Shown one piece after another: positions 1 through 11,279 of a stretch of DNA of 64,000 nt. The notes beneath the pieces were generated by a model that was given only the letters and a program-made list of their open reading frames with translations, was not told the origin of the DNA and did no database searches. A program made the translations under genes and the position numbers. Numbering within the stretch: the first letter of the stretch is position 1; each line of letters opens with the position of its first letter. This stretch comes from Branchiostoma belcheri (taxonomy: Eukaryota > Chordata > Leptocardii > Amphioxiformes > Branchiostomatidae), in NCBI RefSeq assembly GCF_001625305.1, contig NW_017803080.1, positions 431,817-495,816 on the forward strand, in the 5' to 3' direction.

Positions 1-1149
1 CCCTGCTTTGTGCTACTTCAGCTATCAGAATACCTACTGTGTGCCAGGTATCACAGCAAGAAGGCTCAGGCAAAAAAGGTCCCTGAATAACATCCTCATC
101 TTGGTGGTATTACTGAATACACAAAGATAGAAACGCGTGTTAATGCAACATACATTGTAGATCAAATATCTATTACAAAGAAAAGATTTTCCTTAAACTT
201 TGTGATGGTATGGACTTATCTGACCTAAAATCTAGGTCACATAGTCATAAATTCCTCCCTTAACCATTACCAACTAAGGTTCGCTGAAGTTCGTTAGCTG
301 TTTGACTGACAGGATTTTGGTCAATCCGATCTTTCTATGCCAAAGTTGGTCATTGACGCTATACTTCTGCTTAAATGTCTCTTTTAAAAGCCACAAAACA
401 ATTCGCGTGCCTTAGAATCGGAAAACTGTTAGAAAAGATAGGCACAGTAACTATACTTCTCACGGAGCTTTAGTTATACACACTAACACTACTCGGCAGA
501 CTCCCCACAACACAATTATCATATTTCCCTTACCTCAGTTACAAGCCATCCTTTTAATGGGTTTTCAACTTTCGCTTACTGGTCTGGATTGTGTACTATG
601 GCGTCGACTTTACCTATCGCGGTAATCTTTGAAATTTCTCTCTTGCTAATGTAGGTACCGTTGACTTTAGACCGGGGATTATAAACATCTCATTTATTGC
701 AATTATACATACGTGTATGTTCCTAAAGAAGTAAATCAGTCAGCTATAATTTGTAGTTGTGCCAAACATCGCTCAATCTATACAAAAATGTCACCGATCT
801 CAAGAACAAGATGCACGCATACGTGACGCATGACGTTTACTGGTGGCTTCTTGTTTCAGCTCTAGTAATTTATTCTTACGTGTCGTCAAATGCTTCGAAT
901 TTAGATTGGGTTATAGATCTAATGCCCTGCTAGGGTGTCTAACCTTAGACGCAACATAAACCAAACATGCTTGCACACTGGAGTTTGTTTAGTAAACACA
1001 AAGTAGCGTAAGCAAACGAGTGTAACAGCTAAACATGCAACTGAGTAATAAATAAACGCGTACAAAAATTTTCACTTGTCTCTGCCAGTGAGGAATAATG
1101 TATAACAACTCGGTGTGTGTCAACGTTCCGAGATCTCATACCTCCATAA
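1..1149. other. gene-free stretch
   Basis: AT-rich sequence with no open frame showing coding character, no recognisable domain and no clear repeat structure. I see nothing specific in it. Confidence 0.5.
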
Positions 1150-1850
1150 AATATGGGCTAAATTTCTTTGTTAATTATGTAAATAACCTTTACCTTAACA
1201 TAATAAATGCACCGTGATGGTAACTTTTGATTAACTTACACATGTCCCATGTATGACATTCCCATTATTTACCACTAAGGAGTCATGGCATTTTCAGATT
1301 AATCATGCGAATTAGGTCCGTATTTGCATAATTGGTATCTGTTGATATTCCACCTGCCATAGATTATAAACAGTACATGTATCAAAGTCTCATGATGTAA
1401 AACGAAGGAATTAAAGAATTGCCTCATTAATTATGCAAATGAAGTCATCGTTTGCATAATTTGCATCCAATAATGTATATCTCTGTCTAAGCTACCCACA
1501 TACCAAAAAATCAGTCATAAAAATGCATTGTTTCTTTGTGAATTTATCTGCCCTGAAAGGTTTTGACACCCCCTCCCCCCTCCTGCAGTTCCAGAGCTTG
1601 GGGGACCAAGCCCACACCACTTATTACTAGCAGAAGGCCATAGCATGTCTAGGACAAAAGATACAAAAACCGGAAGTTTTACTGCAGTACCAAGGTCAGC
1701 CACCAGGAGGCCCAGAATTGACCTTGACCTTTGCCTACCCAACATCTATCCACCAAAAAAATTTATTACAATCCATTCAAAGTTTCAAGAGTTATGCTGG
1801 CTACAAATGTGCGGAGACACAAACACACAGACAGAAAAACAACATTAGAA
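1150..1850 (-). mobile_element. decayed dispersed repeat (same superfamily as 16893-17772)
   Basis: Read on the minus strand this matches by eye the layout of the element at 16893-17772: a GT/GA-rich lead (the CA-rich run at about 1815-1845), then a block around TCTTGAAACTTTGAATGG, then 'ccggaagttt', 'ctgcagt', and AT-rich stretches with 'tttgcataatt' motifs near 1315-1460. No protein is encoded. Termini are not clear, so the limits are approximate. Confidence 0.4.
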
Positions 1851-1889
1851 TCAGAAAGATACGAGTAGTAGGTATTACTCATGTCACAC

Positions 1890-2790
1890 CCTAGCCAAGT
1901 ATCCAGTGTATCGAGTTTGGGGCAGGTTGTTTACGGGGTTCTGATAGTTTTCGCCCGTCCAGATCAACAGGCCACCCGGTGCATGTGTTACCCCTCTAGG
2001 AGTTTTGCACACTGGGGGTTAACAAAATGGGAACGTGCAAACCCTACCGGGGAACCTAGTTGTTCCGGGCGGGATGAGCTCATTTAAACCCGAAAAGAAC
2101 CAGGACAAACCCGGATAGAGACTGGACACCAGGCTATTTACATGCGCACTGGGTTTCTGTTAAGAGGCCGTGCCGACTCGTTACTACAAAATGTCGCAGC
2201 TCTATTTATTAGCTGTATCGACAGCGTTTTACGTACGTTCAGTGGCCAAACAAAGAGTCGGTTGGCGTGAATAACTTGCCTGGCAACTAGGTTTGCTGTA
2301 GCAATAGGCCTTTGACAAGTTTGAAACCTGAATATTGATTAAAAGACAGTAATACCTTCATGATAAGTTTGTTTTGTACAATAACTGACGGCTAAAGCAA
2401 ATAAATTGTGAAAAAAAGGAAAACTTTCCCAATCCAAGTAAATGTTTTGCTAGTATTGTTCCAGTACAAACACTGTGGCGGTTTATCATTGTGTGACCTC
2501 TGAATGGAGGGTGCACGTTTTATGTAAATGCCTGCCTGCCTATATGCACAGGCCGCGTACTGACCTCTTGCTACTTTATCTAAATACTTGAGGTAATTTT
2601 TAACTGGCTTCTGTCAGCCAAGAACCAGTGTAATACCGAGACTTTGAAACGCATGACACTCACTTATCGTGTGAATATGGTCGTGATGCACTGCATTATT
2701 TTCCTTTTTGTCTTTCTGTGTAAGTGTTGCAGTAATTGATTATATTAGTTTAAGTTTGATTAAATACGATTATTTCAGTCATCGGTTGTT
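1890..2790. other. gene-free stretch
   Basis: No coding exon recognised. Positions about 2530-2590 contain a decayed match to the LINE tail at 61420-61470 (shared 'cctatatgc.caggcc.gtactg'). The rest is unassigned. Confidence 0.4.
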
Positions 2791-2811
2791 TATTTTCGTG
2801 ACGTTTGTTAC

Positions 2812-2878
2812 ATGATTGTTAAAATATCCGTGATGGGATATTGGAGACTCAATCTGTCTTTAATTGCACTAATAGCAG
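2812..2878 (+). CDS. candidate signal-peptide exon (phase 1)
   Basis: An ATG opens 22 codons that read as a signal peptide: MIVKISVMGYWR, then the hydrophobic core LNLSLIALIA. The frame runs straight into a good donor (GCAG|GTAAGA) and leaves phase 1. This is the same exon design as the first exon of the D8C gene at 5060-5108, which also ends in phase 1 at GTAAGT. It could be an alternative first exon of that gene, 3.5 kb upstream of its second exon, or the first exon of a lost neighbour. No second exon of its own was found before 5060. Only transcript data could decide. Confidence 0.35.
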
Positions 2879-3015
2879 GTAAGAAATAATTGCTTCTGTG
2901 GGGTAAATATTGAAAACATATTGTAAGAATTAGTATTATAAGCTGTTATTAAATAATCCTATGTGTACTTTTAACATAGAATCTGAAACATAACTGTGTG
3001 TTACGCCGAAAGAAT

Positions 3016-3568
3016 ATCCTGGGTTCCAGACCCAAAGCGCACTGGACACAAAATATCTCAGTGAGCCTGGGTCTGGTAGGGTCAAATAGACCTGCCAGTC
3101 GAACGCTCAGTATCTGATCTTAAGGCCCCATTGGTGGAACAGCAGGAAACAATTTTACACCTCTGCTATGATTGGTTAAAAACTCCCAGCTGAATCTTTA
3201 CCAGCAGATGAGATAAAACTGTAAATAAGGTTGTATTTTGTCATGGTGTGTTAAAGGACTGTTACCTAAACAAACAAGAAAGCCTGGGTTGTACACTACT
3301 TCTACTGTTAAATTCTGCTATTATTTTGGAAAATAAACTTCAAATACATCTAGAAAATTGACTGGATAATGATAAACTGTTGAGCCCAAGATTGTCTCCT
3401 GCTGACCAATGGTGGTACCGTGTAACAGGCTACCTGTGGTGTGAGGGGTCATCAATCACAGCTTCTCCTCCCTATATATGCTCTAGAGCCTTTCCCAAGG
3501 CGTCCGGCCAGACCCAGGCTCACTGAGACACTTTGTGTCCAGTGTGCTTTGGGTCTGGAACCCAGGCT
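3016..3568. mobile_element. MITE-like element with about 65-bp terminal inverted repeats
   Basis: The left arm (about 3018-3086, 'cctgggttccagacccaaag' onward) is the near-perfect reverse complement of the right arm (about 3499-3566). The arms differ by a few substitutions. The interior is AT-rich and non-coding. Length and structure fit a non-autonomous DNA element; the superfamily is not recognised and no certain target-site duplication is visible. Confidence 0.7.
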
Positions 3569-3569
3569 A

Positions 3570-5055
3570 GCCGAAGAAAGGTTATACCTATACTGGCTGT
3601 ACAGATACAGATAATATGATTCGTTACCCGCTACCTGATACACGGCCTCAGGCAGCACACAGCAATAATGATTTATGTCGTTTTTGTGTTATAAAGAAAA
3701 CATTTTTTAAATCCTGTCATTACGTAATCTCCAATCATTTTAGTTAAACAAGGTAAACAAGTCCACCATGTACAGATATACAACAACACATTCAATATTT
3801 GTGTGAATTCTTATTGTGAATAATATATTTCTTATATTTTGCGATTAACAGACAAAAATACCCATATTTACACATAATATATTGTAACAAAATATGACAA
3901 CCTACACATTGTCAAGCTTCAGTGACTAAAAGATCATTTTATCATCAAGAATAATTTAATGCATTTTAAGTCTTATTTTGGAAGTAAAACACATATTGCT
4001 GTCAGTTGATTTAACGTTACGGTTACCCGTTGTTATTTTTTTCGATTGACGCGCTCACGCGTTGATTGTTCTTCCTCAGGAATGTCAACTCGTTTTATAA
4101 ATACTCCTTTTAAAGCCTAGCTTTCATGGTTACTCTAATGGCTCGATTGGTAGGGAGGCTGTATTGCTTTTAACACTCAAAAGCTAATTATTCAAGTCTC
4201 GACATATGTTTTTTTTAATTTTCTTTTTAACATCTGCTGTTTTGCTTTTTAACATTCAAAAACTAAACGTTACTACTTATTATTTTAACATAAAAAAACT
4301 AGTTGTTATTACTGTTCTTTCCATTATATGGGCAAGTGTTGCCTGATATTGCATTCTTGGGGATTAACATTCTCGCTATGGGTAATATATTACATGTAGT
4401 ATGGCCATTGACAAGCTGTCAATATAAAAAAAAATGCACAATTGAAATCAATTGCTCCTGACATCACATAAGAAATCTTTGTATTTCAGATTTGATAATT
4501 AAGAATCTAATTTCCTCACTTAAAAATGACGTGAACTAGCTCCTAATGAGCATCAATTCTGGTTATCTTTTCCTAAACTATCTACATGCCAATGTTGACA
4601 ATCCCAATGTACATGTGTATGTAGTATAGCATAGCTAGATTTCAATCAAAGACTTTATTATCACTTTATAAAAAAAACATATTTTTTGCATACGATTTTG
4701 TTGTGCAAAAATACAACGGCGTCAATCGACAGCTTTTTATAAAAGCACAAAAGAACCGTTAAATGCCTTTTGGCGTTCAATAGTCATCTAATGGTCTTCG
4801 TTATTTATTAACATTTGTTACCATGGCATGGTTGCCTTTGTTTCCCCATAACAAATAAAAACATGTATCATACTGCATATTAAACCCACTACAACGATGA
4901 GACCCATGCTGTTCCGCGAGAAGACGTTGAACTAACCTTTTTAAGAAAACAATATTCAGAATTTTTACCTGTGCAAAGTACACGTCAACGTTTTTCTGTT
5001 AATTCTTAACTTTGGAGGCCGTGGCAACGCCATTTATTCCTTTGGACCCCACTGT
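3570..5055. other. gene-free stretch upstream of the D8C gene
   Basis: AT-rich, with runs of T and A and no coding exon. It includes whatever promoter serves the exon at 5060, but no defined core-promoter motif could be assigned. Confidence 0.45.
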
Positions 5056-5059
5056 AAAG

Positions 5060-5945
5060 ATGTCGGTATACTCCAGATCCGTCCTGACATTTTTGCTCAC
5101 CTTCCTCGGTAAGTCTGTCGACAATTTCACCGTAATTTGTTTCTTATGCCGTATATGCTAATGTGCCAAGTATCCTGACGTCATTATCTTAATGTAAATG
5201 TTTGTCAGGTTACGAAGAAAACGGCTCCTTTTCACACTGTCACGCCGCCACGTTCAATCGAATGAGCGCCATTTTGTATTTTGTAGACCCTCCTAACATT
5301 GTTAGTCCCAGTACAACACTGGGACTAACAATTATTTCAAAGTAAAGGTAAAACAAAAAGATATTCCATAGGAAGGAAAACTACGAGAAAGATCCTTTAT
5401 GGTTCTTGTTTCTCTCACGCAACAATGGACGAGGCCTCTTTGTTTTATTAGTCCACAGGATCTATTGAGTACAATGTTTTATTCAAATTTTAGACACTAA
5501 ATTGTAGCACAGAGTTGTAACACCACCTTAATTCGTCGTTGTCATAGTAAACATTAACGGTTACTAGCCTTAGGCCTTTTCCTTTCAACTGCTATGTTTG
5601 CGCTAAAATGAGTCATGATTAAGAAGACATGTGTTCACTGTGAACCCCATTTAGACCGAGCTACTCGGTCACGTAGCCTTTTGAGACTGACTGACAAAGA
5701 AAAAGGAATAGAGAGATTCAAATGTAGACATCTAAAAGGATTATGTATTGATTAAGTCAGTATGAAAATTGACTGTAAATGTTGACCTATCCTAAGCTTA
5801 ATGCTTTAAGATATTTAAGATAAAAAGCTGTAACAAAATTAGAAGGACATTGACCTTATGTTGACCTTATAACCGAAACTGTAGGGCTAACACTGTGTGT
5901 CTGTGTGTGTGTGTGTGAGTGAGTGTTTGTGAGTGTGTGAGTGTT

Positions 5946-6015
<70 letters not shown>

Positions 6016-6074
6016 TGCATGCATGCATGTGTGTGAGTGTGCGTGTTAGTGTGCGGTGTATGTGAGTGTGTGTG

Positions 6075-6105
<31 letters not shown>

Positions 6106-9049
6106 ATGTGAGTGTACCTGTGGGTGTGGTGTATGTGTGTGGGTGTGTGGGTGTGTGGGTGTGTGAGTGTGTCTGTGAGTGTGTGTGTGTGTGTGTGTGA
6201 GTGAGTGTGTGTGTGTGTGCATGTGTGTGAGTGTGCGCGTATGTGTGTGTGTGTGTGGTGTATGTGGTTTGTGTGTGTTTGTGTGTGTGTGTATGTGGTG
6301 TGTGTCTGTGGCTGAGTGTGTGTTTGAACACGATAATTCAAGAAGGATAAAACGATTGTCTTTATGTTTAGTTGGTGGGTGCGTAGGTTTTGATATGTGA
6401 CCTTTTAAACCGTTTACAGGGACAGCTTTCTGTCAAGACCCATGTGATTCTAGCCAACACAGTGTCCTCAGGGAGCCTTGGAGAAGCGTTGGTCATATTT
6501 ACAATCCTAGCGAAGGTCCTGAGTGTGATCGTAGCCTGGTCTATGGCTGGTACAGATTTAACAGCCCAGCAGGTAATTAGTGAATTAGACACATTGACAT
6601 GTAGTGTGCGGTTGTATTCGTTGTTAAATAGCATTTGTTTAATAATCTGTAGATCGATTGTTATGATATTTAGTAGACATTTAAATCCCCCTGCTTATAA
6701 AGAAAATAATGCACGTTTATAATGGCAGAGTATTACAGTGTATAGATCTCGACTAGTGGTTTACTATCTTTTCAGGAAACGAAATACCATTGACGTGCCC
6801 ACCTAGCAACAGATGTGGCACACGCATTGTCCTCTGGCTCGATCTAGCCAACAATCCTACAGTTAACGACGGAGTCGTTACAACGGAGGCGTGTGCTCAT
6901 TACGTCCTCCCAGACGGTACGGATGACTGCTGTATTTGGCGCATGTCAGTCGGAGTGAAGAACTGTACAGATTTTCTCGTGTACGGGCTTGGGCACACAA
7001 AACACCAATGTGCATATGCCTTCTGTGCAGGTAGGTCAAATCAAGTTACCCACTAATGGCAATGGGTCTAAACAACATCTCATCTAGCTATTTAAACCAC
7101 CGATGCTGTTTGTAAAATTCAAATGTTATATGCCAAGATTTATTTTTATGATAACACGCTGATTCTGTCATGTCTTTTTTTTCTTATCAGGTACAGAGGT
7201 TCCATGCCCTTCGGGCTACACGTCACTGAACTCTGACTACACCCCTGGATGTGAAGGTACGGAATGCAGTAGATGCAATTCATGTTCAAACGTCAGAGGA
7301 ATGATATGGTTTTTAATCGATCGAGAGGGGATTGATGAAACCTACCACATGCAAGAATGCCTTAGATGCATCAATGCGTAGATAACTTAGCTTAGATATA
7401 TCCATGTTATTGGTGATGTCACTTAGATATGTTATATTTTATGAGCTCCGTCGCAAATGGCATTAGATATATATTGCCAATCCTAATTCTGAATGCCATA
7501 AGTGTACTTAAACATTTGCAGAAGTAAACCATATTGTTCTGTTAAGTTTCTTCTTCTCCAAACAATGAAAGTCAATACCCTTGGAGCAGAGGTCACCATG
7601 GTGCATTTGATTATACAGCAGAAAAGAGTTAGAGAGGCTGCTCACCATACATATGACAGTGATTTGTTGGGCTAGACCAGATATAGGTAAACATAATGCA
7701 TTTAATTAGCAAATGTTACTTCTCTAGTTTCTAAGAATTTCATTTTATGATAAATCATTTGCTTTGCAGATATCGATGAGTGTTCTACGGGAACAAGTGG
7801 ATGCGATCAGATTTGTGTGAACATAGATGGGAGTTATAACTGCAGCTGTAATGATGGGTATACGATGAACCCTGACAACCATACATGTACAGGTGAGCTT
7901 TATATTTCTTAAGTGATATTGACATGGTTTCACTGCTAATTGGCTTGAGAGACACAACAGGCATAGTTTGTTGTAAATTGAGTCCGACAAGTTTACAATG
8001 AATTTGATATGCATGGTTTATTGTAACGTTGCGTGTCCATAGGTATTGGCTGTTAATTAATGGACTCAATTTAAAAGTTATGTTGATGTACGGTTTGGTT
8101 TGGAGTCAGCTTTTTATAGCATGCTGCACGGATAATAACGATAATCTTCTTTAATCTACTTTTCTCCTAATACTAGCACACTGTTATCTACAACCAAATA
8201 TAACTGTTCCTTATAATATGTTTTCAAATGTCTAGAATTAAGCTAATAGATAATGCCACTACTTACACATCTCACTTATACCGCTCATGCAAGATAATAT
8301 ATCATCAAATAAATAACGTCGTTTAACGATATATGTTTGGATTGGTCTATGTTGTTCTATTTTCTTCTATTCCAGGTTATGTCAATACATTGTCAGTTTA
8401 TAACTACAAAACGTTTCGAAGCCCGGTACGAAGTAATATCTCTAATATGAATACCACTGGAGGGCTGTATGCCGATAGGGCAAATATAAATGATGTTCCA
8501 GCTACTTTATTTTAATATGTGTTATTGAATGCGCATCTCTACAAAAATAGATATAGATGAGTGTGCGAAAGGCTGGACAGTCTGCACGGGTGCCAAATCA
8601 GACTGTGTCAACACACCCGGTGGATCATACTGTGCTAGTAAGTTTTCTTATAATCTCAGCGTTTTCTAGGTTTAAGAAACAGCTGTATCTTTATTTATAT
8701 ATATCTTTATGCATTTACTCGAATAACCCACATAAAAAGTCTTAAACTACACTAAATCTGGAAATATTAGGGTATTATAGGGTAAATGATATAATGCATT
8801 TAATTATTTACAACTTGTTATACTATGCTAGCAATTGTATATTTTTCTCTTTCAAGAAATAGACATGAATGAATACAGTACTATACATCGCCCTTTAAAT
8901 ATATGACGTTTTCTTTTGCAGTTTCATGGTGGATTATTTTACTGGCGGTCGTTGCTGCGATTGCTATCATTATTCTGATGGTATGTATTATTAGTAGTCA
9001 AGTAAAAAGAACTTCTGTATCAGATTCTGTATCTGAAAAGCCGGTATAA
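5060..9049 (+). CDS. D8C-EGF single-pass membrane protein (uromodulin/GP2-type domain)
   Basis: Seven exons join in phase 1 throughout: 5060-5108, 6420-6572, 6776-7030, 7191-7256, 7770-7892, 8551-8637, 8922-9049 (861 nt, 286 residues). Exon 1 is a signal peptide (MSVYSRSVLTFLLTFLG). Exons 2-3 form a complete D8C domain, the eight-cysteine module of uromodulin, GP2 and liver-specific zona pellucida proteins: DPCDSS, EPWRS, ECDR, GWYRF, AGNEIPLTCP, RCGT, DGVV, DCCIW, AYAFC. Exon 5 is a calcium-binding EGF (DIDECS to CNDGY). Exon 6 starts a second EGF (DIDECAKG) but holds only four of six cysteines before exon 7 gives a transmembrane helix (WWIILLAVVAAIAIIILMV) and a tail ending KPV-stop. No zona pellucida domain is seen. 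Predicted role: cell-surface or lumenal binding protein; the ligand is unknown. Its last codons lie in a dispersed repeat. Confidence 0.88.
5298..5332. repeat. perfect 15-bp hairpin in intron 1
   Basis: ATTGTTAGTCCCAGT, a 5-nt loop (acaac), then the exact reverse complement. It lies in the first intron of the D8C gene. It may be the closed end of a small palindromic element; a microRNA origin is unlikely because the stem is too short. Confidence 0.7.
5894..6330 (+). repeat. (GT)n microsatellite
   Basis: More than 400 bp of GT/GTGA repeats with interruptions, within intron 1 of the D8C gene. Long His/Thr or Cys/Val readings on either strand are artefacts of the repeat. Confidence 0.95.
6331..6412 (+). 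mobile_element. tail of a dispersed repeat next to the microsatellite
   Basis: 'gataattcaagaaggataaaacgattgtctt...ttggtgggtgcgtaggt' matches the block after the GT-rich run in the element at 16893-17772 ('gataacttgagaaggcc...gattgtcttgatatttggtagg'). The microsatellite therefore sits inside a copy of this repeat. Confidence 0.55.
8376..8515 (+). CDS. possible alternative last exon of the D8C gene (secreted form)
   Basis: A strong acceptor (gttgttctattttcttctattccag) is followed in phase 1, the phase used by every exon of this gene, by 46 open codons starting GYVNTLSVYNYK and ending VPATLF-stop. Splicing exon 5 (7770-7892) to this exon would give a protein ending without the second EGF or the membrane helix, that is a secreted form. 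No domain is recognised in it and no polyadenylation signal was pinned down, so it may be chance. Confidence 0.35.
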
Positions 9050-9073
9050 CCGCCTTTCGGCGTAACACACCAG
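9036..9073 (+). repeat. copy 1 of a short dispersed module (hairpin CGCC-TTTC-GGCG)
   Basis: 'agccggtataaccgcc' followed by 'tttcggcgtaacacaccag' recurs at 10207-10251 with three changes, and its core recurs in reverse at 28964-28981 and partly at 10612-10640. This copy contains the last codons and the stop of the D8C gene. Confidence 0.65.
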
Positions 9074-9074
9074 C

Positions 9075-10206
9075 TCCAGTAATCATATTGTTGCAAGTTG
9101 TATCCATGTTGCAGTAATCATATTGTTACCACAGAATAGAGAACTCAGAGAGGAAATGTAAATACTTTAAGAGAGATAGAGAGAGAGAACGAGAAAGACA
9201 GTATATATTTATTTGGAAAATTTGGCAACGTATTGTAATGTATTGTCTCTATGTAAATACATAAGTTTTATAAAGTAAATACATTTATGTCCGCTTATGC
9301 TTACCACGCGTTTCAGACAAATAATTTTATGTATAGTTTTTAAGTTCATATAATTGCATTTGTTTAACTATTAGAATATTTTATTGCTGAGTATCTTTGA
9401 AGCTAAGTTTTCGTAAGATGCAATATTTCTCAATGTATACACGTATGTCGGAGTCGTTCGTTTTCTCAAAGCGTAATAACTTAGTGTAATAATTTATAGG
9501 TGTTCCATAAGTTATAAACACGTGTATCTATACCTGTAAGGGGAAAACTTTCGAACATTGTTTCTGATGGAAATTTTACAGATCCTTACAGACGAATACA
9601 TTGTTGTACATATCCTGACAGTTTAAACACATTTTAAGACATTTTAATCTTTAATGTCGTTTCAGAGCAGGCAATAGGCTCAGGAAACACATATCTTGTT
9701 TACAGTAAATGATTTTTTTTCTAATTAAATAGTCTATCAACGACCAAACTGTTTTGTGGATGGAACATTATCGGGTATCATTTCATTTCAATAGCAGGCA
9801 ATTGCTGATTTTATTATTCTAACTGAAGCTAAAAAAAGTCTCCGTTTATGTAGTACTTTCCCTTACTGTAAATTTGTAGCAATCCTAGACAATAATATTG
9901 CCTTAGCACCAGACATTTATCGGGTGAGTGTGTTAACGTTTGTTTTGGACCATAGTAACAACAATGGATTACTAAGAATACCGCAAAGGTAACAGAGAGT
10001 ATTTGCATACTATCAAAAGTCAATTCATCTGGACTGCTGAGGCTATCAGCTCAGTAATGCCGCATACCAGTCGGTAAACATGTGTGTTTTCTGAAGGACG
10101 CTGGAGACATTTTACCTTAGAGTGACCTCATTATATTTACTGAACACCTGTTTTTATCCACGGACAAAGGGCCAAGTCAACTTTATTTGTTGGATCTGCA
10201 ACTGTA
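9075..10206. other. gene-free stretch (3' flank of the D8C gene)
   Basis: AT-rich sequence without coding exons. It should hold the 3' untranslated region of the D8C gene, but no polyadenylation signal could be chosen with confidence. A short purine run (gagagagagagaacgagaaag) lies at about 9172-9198. Confidence 0.4.
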
Positions 10207-10251
10207 TCAATATAGCCGGTATAACCGCCCTTCGGTGTAACACACTAGCTT
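10207..10251 (+). repeat. copy 2 of the short dispersed module
   Basis: Same sequence as 9036-9073 with transitions. A third, partial reverse copy lies at about 10612-10640 ('aaaccggctatacaaac'). Confidence 0.6.
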
Positions 10252-10849
10252 AAATTACACGTGAATATACCTAGTTTTGTTTATTATCATTATTTTACGG
10301 ACATTTATCATTATTTTACGTACGTAAAAATTATAAATATTACATAACAATTGATTCAGCAACCTTGTTTAGCTAATAGACGCATGAAGCAGGGTACTAA
10401 ACCAAGAATATAGTAGCAAAATTCAGTATTAAAGTATTAATTAATACAAGGTTATTTATTTATACATTACCTAAAATACTACTCCCATGTTTGTATTAAT
10501 GCGGGTTCTCTAACGCGTGTAGCTAGATGTGGACAATTGTAACAGGTCTTCAGGTGTAATATGATATAAGTTGCTGTCGTCTTGCGTGTCTGTGAATGTG
10601 TTATGATGTTACGTAGACCGACGGCTAAACCGGCTATACAAACAGATACAGATACTGACAACGTGGCACTCAATAAACAAAAAATCAAATGCAAACACAA
10701 GAATACTCTTTTACGGATAGTTACACACATTGCTCCAAAGCCGAGTATCTCTTCCACTTTTATTCAACGTCCAAGAAATACCAGCAATTAAAACTATAGA
10801 ATTTAGAATTTGCGATAGGTATATCCGTCATGAAGATTAGACATCTTGG

Positions 10850-11275
10850 TAATAAGATACGCCAAAAAGCAGTTACTCAAGCAACTGGATATGATTTTGG
10901 AAACAGTCAGACGTTTCAGCTAGTATCCACATCACCTGCAACACAACCAGGGTCACTCTTTCAAACTCGAGTCCACGGATATCTTAGACCGTGAAACACG
11001 CTGGTGGGAACGGGGTGTTAAAGAGGCAATATATCAAAGAATGTACAACCCCACCCTCAACAGGGAAGGGGGGCCAAGGGATAGATCTCACAGGCACTTA
11101 AACATTTGGATGATATTGCATATTAATCCATAGGTTGTGGTTATAAAGCTGCATTTTTCCCTCTGGTCTCTCAGTCACTGACGAAAGCTAGTGTATACTA
11201 GCTGAAACGTCTTACTATTTCCCAAATTATATCCAGTTGCTTGAGTAACTGCTTTTTTGGTATATTTGTCACTTT
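10850..11275 (+). mobile_element. Penelope-like element remnant with inverted ends
   Basis: Positions about 10976-11085 (+) encode LDRETRWWERGVKEAIYQR and then NPTLNREGGPRDRS, the C-terminal end of a Penelope-like element protein (the GIY-YIG endonuclease side normally ends ILDRE..WFERGVKEAI). The flanking segments 10855-10930 and 11185-11265 are imperfect reverse complements of each other ('gcagttactcaagcaactgg'), as expected of the inverted partial LTRs of these elements. The copy is a short dead fragment. A decayed relative lies at 51025-51125. Confidence 0.75.
11178..11211 (+). ncRNA. candidate hammerhead-ribozyme core in the PLE terminal repeat
   Basis: CTGACGA, one A, stem AGCTAGT / loop gtat / ACTAGCT, then GAAACGTC. 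This is the CUGANGA-helix II-GAAA layout of a hammerhead, followed by a GUC triplet. Hammerheads have been reported in Penelope-like elements. The extra A before helix II is not canonical and stem III would be minimal, so activity, probably as a dimer, is uncertain. Confidence 0.4.
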
Positions 11276-11279
11276 AAAG

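Noticed and set aside
5856..6400. Long His/Thr-rich and Cys/Val-rich open frames
   Set aside because: Translations of the GT microsatellite; no independent coding evidence.
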